Source: Liolophura sinensis (taxonomy: Eukaryota; Mollusca; Polyplacophora; Chitonida; Chitonidae). From it: a DNA stretch of 64,000 nt. The notes beneath the pieces are model-generated. The model saw only the letters and a list, made by a program, of their open reading frames with translations. It was not told the origin of the DNA and did no database searches. The translations under genes were made by a program, and so were the position numbers. The stretch lies in contig NC_088302.1 in assembly GCF_032854445.1 (NCBI RefSeq), forward strand, positions 5,639,338 to 5,703,337. The letters run 5' to 3'. Positions 59,633 to 64,000 of the stretch are shown piece by piece. The first letter of the stretch is position 1; each line of letters begins with the position of its first letter.

Positions 59633-62600
59633 CTGAAACAGGTGGGAAGATTGCTGAAGTTCATGCTGCATCATCTTGGCACAGCATGTTCAAGGAAATA
59701 AAGACCACCAATTTATGGACAAGCATTTAATGTTTTACTATTCCTAACTATGCCACCATTACAATAGTAAAAGTAGAGTAAATCTATGTATCTACAAATC
59801 CAGAGCCAATCAGTTCTCCCTGTTCAGGCAATCAGTCTGTGGCAACAAAGAACATCTAGTATGCTAAGATATTACTTTTCTCTCTATAGAGTACTTTCAT
59901 GTCTCAATCCATGTGGCTTTCACATGCTACTATAAGTAACAAAAAAAAATCAAAAAACAAGAACACTTCAACTTAATGTTAATAACTAGGGTAAAGGCAA
60001 GTACAAAAACATGGAGAAATGTTGGATTTTCAAAATGATACTGACAAAGAGTTATTTTAACAACCAATTATTTTGATCTATGTTCTATACAATAACAAGA
60101 AACCATTTCATATCTAAAGACATATCAAACAATATATTCGAAAACTACTAAAGTGTACACTACACAAAATCACTATCTACATCTATGTTAATACAAATAA
60201 AAAAAACACACACACCAGAAAAAAATGCAAATAATAAAATAAGTCACACAACCAGATGCTAAGAAGTGCAAAATCAAGAAATACTAATGGTCTATGAAAA
60301 CGGCTAGCTATCCTAATGAAGGCGTGAAAAAAGAAGACCTGAGAGTGTCAGAGATAGAGATGACTGTAGCTCACCTCTGAACATTACCACAGAGCGAGAG
60401 CCATACAATATAAAGTATCCTGTCAGCATGGTAGGTTAAACAAGGGAGAGAACCATGGGTCAGCTTCATATGTTTGTCATACATTATAGACACTAATAAC
60501 AACAAATCATATTTGAGTTCAGAAAAAATCATGAGAGTCTCAGAATTATGCAAATATGGATAACATATAGTTTATAAATGATATAAATCTTAAAAATTAA
60601 TCACAATGTCCATGTTATCCCAAACTCCAAAAATCTAATGGTTCTCGCGAGATTTCCAAAGAACTCGAATATCATTTATGCTGCACTGACCACTATTAAA
60701 ATCACTCTCTGCTGAGAGATACAATCCACTGCAGAGTATCATTACAATGTGTAGTTAAAGCTGGATACATTTACTATATATCTATTATTTTAATACTTAA
60801 GTACAATTTGGAACAAAATAAAAGAACAAAACTGGAAATTGCCCGTCTTGAATTGACGTCACATGTACATTTACTTGGAAAAATCTGATTCTTAAAGGAA
60901 ACGTTAGAGGTAGTTATCTTTCCATTTATGTTCAGGAGAATATCATGACTGTTGTTGTTTTCTTTTTGGCAAAGCAAAAATTTATTGTTTTCCTCAAGAT
61001 AATTTCAAACCATTCAGATCATTCTAAAAAGACTATAATAAAATGCTTGGTGTCATTGATTACTAAATCATAACTGATGCACTGTTTGTTTTTTCTTCAC
61101 ACTGTTGAGCTGTTCATACTTATTAAAAGAAAAGACAGACTTGATCAAATGTACATGTACATAGGCATTACTATAGTATCTCACGTTAACATAAAAAAAG
61201 TGTACCATTTTAGTTTCTGTGATGTAACATAACTGAGATATCAAACTTCAAACTAAGCTAAAACTAGCACACTGAGAAAATCACAAGTGACACAATATTA
61301 ATGTTACCAATCATAACCAATCAGCCCTGAGTTATTTCTATGACCCAACAACTGTTTTCACTGACATTATGAAAACCCAGTTTATGTGTAGCTATATGTA
61401 CGTAACAGTACCGCCCCTCCCCGCCCAAAAGCATACTGAATGTGTGATTTCACGTACTCAGGGCGAACCCTGCTTCTTCCCTGGGCGTTCTCTTCACATT
61501 CTCCTCACTCGCTCCGTGCGTACAGCTACCCAAGTGTGGCGGCCTGTCGGTCAGCCTGAACACACTGACGCATTACTGCCAATGTAATATATATCCGCCA
61601 GTGACTCAGCTGTTTTCACCTTTTGTGTTGTGGCGATACAGATGATGTCGACAAATTCAGTCGGGGAAAACTTGTGAAAGTATAATACGCTCATGAAGGA
61701 TCATGGGATATGTTGTTTATTAATAATATTGTAAAAACTGACCTACAAACCTGAAGAAGGTGAAAATGTATTCAGAAGTGAACGATTCACCACGAGAGAA
61801 AGTCGTAGTCTATCTCTGCCGTATCCTTTTGTTTTGGCTACATTAAAAAAGTCAAGATTTCTGTTCAACCAAAACTTTGATTTTATCCATTTGCTTTTGT
61901 TTCACAACAGCATTACATTTCTTGTAGTCAGTCGCAAACAGTGAAGACTAAGCTCAAAACAAGGCTACAGCTGGTGAATTGTGACTGATCATGGCTCTCA
62001 AGACACGCGTACATGTCTATGTCAACATATATATATGTATGCATACAACTGGTCAAAAATAATTGGTCAGACATAAATCTCTAGCATTATTTTTTTTTGG
62101 TTAAAAAAACAGGTAGACAACTGTTTATGTTCCATTTACAAAAGAGGAGGCCTATAGTGGAGTACTGACATCCACTTCAGAGAGAATTCGGACGGATTTA
62201 GGCTCAAGGTGGATATTTTTGGTAGTTAAATAGAGGCACCATGCAGCTAATCTGGGATAGTTCTTCTTTTCCCCGGGGCATAGAAGCAGAAAATAGGAGG
62301 CATTTTACTGCATTTGCATACAAAAACAGGTCTACTACATCATTAACTGTGGGGTAAGAGGCACCCCGTAAACAAACAAAATATTTGAAATGAGTAGCCT
62401 ACGTCATTAAAATTTATGTGACGAAATGCGAATGGTGACTACACAGGAGATTTTGCCAAAAGTATCTGGTATTCCCTCTTTAGAATTGTTTATTAAAATT
62501 AACAGTTTTCACCGTGTTTTGACAGGAAGACATCTGAGATACCATGCTGGAAGCTTCGAAGGGGACAAGCGGACTTAATATGCGAGCTTCATTTATTACA

Positions 62601-62904
62601 TTTATGAAGCTAAAATGTGCAAAATAAACCTGAGTTTCATTTTCTGCCTAGTTTTTTCCTTCAAATTGTACCATTGTGCACGCAAACCACACTTCATGTT
62701 GATGTTACACGATTTAACCTGCACTCAGTGCGGTGGCGAATTCTTGAAAGTTAATTTGCAAATCCTGCTGCTTGGTAAGTCTTAGGATGGAATGGAAATG
62801 CGCTCCATGCATGAGGCATTATTGTTTTCAGGACCCAAATCCTTTAATTAAGCCAAAATACATGACAGTGTAACAGGAAGGATGCCTTCTGAGTGCAGCA
62901 TATA
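59633..62904 (-). other. Upstream intron of the TBC1D gene
   Basis: No exon with clear family similarity. A GC-richer patch with minus-strand gggcggggaggggcgg lies at 61405-61425 and could be a GC-box, but no transcript start can be supported. Confidence 0.45.
60375..60419 (-). CDS. Possible upstream 45-nt exon of the TBC1D gene
   Basis: Acceptor catgctgacag, donor gtgagc. One frame is open (YFILYGSRSVVMFR) and ends in phase 1, which joins the next exon to give A-RQDEM. It does not resemble the coiled sequence that precedes this point in vertebrates, so it may be an alternative exon or chance. Confidence 0.2.
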
Positions 62905-63036
62905 TGAACACACTACCTGCCACACACCTGCATTTTTTCACGTAGACAGGGTGTACCATTTCATCAGTGCTGGCCCCCAACATATAAGTGAAGTCTTCTT
63001 GTGTACGACATAAAAAATTAATCACATAAATAAAAA
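62905..63036 (+). mobile_element. SINE tail fragment, old
   Basis: gtgctggcccccaacatata, then agtgaagtcttcttgtgta, cgacataaaaaattaat and AAAT-like end. Confidence 0.45.
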
Positions 63037-63039
63037 CAC

Positions 63040-63645
63040 ATTTCACTACTCTACCATTCCCAGGTTATATTACTGCTTACCGATTCACCTTGTGCATTTT
63101 CTCTGCTATATGTCAATAACAACCCACTTATCCTACCATTCCCAGGTTATATTACCACTGCTTACCAATTCACCTTGTGCATTTTCTCTGCTATATGTCA
63201 ATAACAACCCACTTATCCTACCATTCCCAGGTTATATTACCACTGCTTACCAATTCACCTTGTGCATTTTCTCTGCTATATGTCAATAACAACCCACTTA
63301 TCCTACCATTCCCAGGTTATATTACCACTGCTTACCGATTCACCTTGTGCATTTTCTCTGCTATATGTCAATAACAACCCACTTATCCTACCATTCCCAG
63401 GTTATATTACCACTGCTTACCGATTCACCTTGTGCATTTTCACTGCTATATGTTAATAACAACCCACTTATCCTACCATTCCCAGGTTATATTACCACTG
63501 CTTACCGATTCACCTTGTGCATTTTCACTGCTATATGTTAATAACAACCCACTTATCTTACCATTCCCAGGTTATATTACCACTGCTTACCGATTAACCT
63601 TGTGCATTTTCACTGCTACATATCAATAACAACCCACTTACTGGC
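63040..63645. repeat. 85-bp tandem repeat, about seven copies
   Basis: Unit: tcctaccattcccaggttat, attaccactgcttaccgatt, caccttgtgcattttctctg, ctatatgtcaataacaaccc, actta. Copies differ by one or two bases. Confidence 0.95.
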
Positions 63646-64000
63646 ATAAATTCTTCCAGGTCATCTGACTTGTAACATATCACACCGTACACTTACCCGA
63701 CATTCACATACTTTCATGTACTCTTAGAGAATCAACCATATCTATAAAACGTACTAAAATGAAAGGTAGGTATTTATTTACGTTTACGCCTGCTTAAATG
63801 TGCATCAATGAGTGTGAGACGATTTTGATTTCATGCACTTTTTTTTTGTGAGACGATTTTGATTTCATGAACTCATTTTGTTAGAAGCAAGTGTCACCAC
63901 GGAGTGAACGAGCTTTGGTTACCAGATTATGGATTGACTGAGAATATTCTGTCAGATTTCAACACCAACATAAAAGGTAAATCCATCTCACACGTGAAAC
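63646..64000. other. Spacer at window end
   Basis: A short direct repeat gtgagacgattttgatttca near 63815 and 63849; no gene. Confidence 0.5.

Noticed and set aside
61400-61610. CpG-type promoter of the TBC1D gene
   Set aside because: Only mildly GC-rich, with no start site or first exon visible; the N-terminal domains are expected further upstream.
62720-62790. Possible exon (gtaagt donor at 62776 on +, or an open stretch on -)
   Set aside because: The acceptor is poor on either strand and the peptide matches nothing in the neighbouring genes.

Overview
The window is animal nuclear DNA, most likely from a mollusc or another lophotrochozoan. Genes are split by GT-AG introns of 0.1 to 5 kb, AT-rich spacer is full of minisatellites, and there are three kinds of tRNA-derived SINE. 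The commonest SINE ends in a tail reading 'gagtacggcgtaaaacacc' followed by AAAT repeats, a type I associate with molluscs from memory. No operon, CRISPR array or prokaryotic gene layout is present. I recognise three protein-coding genes; nearly all other long ORFs are tandem repeats read in frame.

Layout. (1) 1-4073: repeats and SINEs in an upstream intron or 5' flank. (2) 4074-21723, + strand: twelve coding exons of an SLC6 sodium/chloride-dependent transporter of the GABA/taurine/creatine group. The N-terminus with TM1a lies outside the window, and a 3' UTR runs to a polyadenylation signal near 23700. Two exons carry a single-base indel. Introns hold 42-bp and 23-bp arrays and several SINEs. 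(3) 23.7-39.4 kb: no recognisable host gene. It holds a degenerate ~104-bp array, a dead Tc1/mariner transposon (26284-27682), a foldback element (28817-29169), a 3.2-kb array with a 33-bp unit (30600-33795), simple repeats, a 1.4-kb array with a 65-bp unit (36310-37745) and SINEs. (4) 39457-45152, + strand: a complete 11-exon ZFAND2B/AIRAPL-like gene (290 aa) with two AN1 zinc fingers, two UIMs and a C-terminal CAAX box. Its promoter has a four-unit heat-shock element, a CCAAT box, a CRE and a TATA box. (5) 45.2-53.4 kb: SINEs, a 923-bp inverted-repeat element with candidate 9-bp target duplications, a hairpin and an 84-bp array. (6) 53465-59632, - strand: the 3' half of a TBC1D1/TBC1D4 (AS160)-type Rab GAP, with the TBC domain, coiled coil and Ser-rich tail. 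One intron has a GC donor next to a 54-nt in-frame exon. Another intron is filled by about 43 copies of a 24-bp unit that matches the end of the preceding exon plus its 5' splice site. (7) 59.6-64 kb: upstream intron of that gene, one weak exon candidate and an 85-bp array.

The three genes are unrelated single-copy loci: a plasma-membrane solute transporter, a proteotoxic-stress ubiquitin/proteasome adaptor and a Rab GAP for vesicle traffic. The most unusual item is the intronic array of repeated splice donors in the Rab GAP gene.
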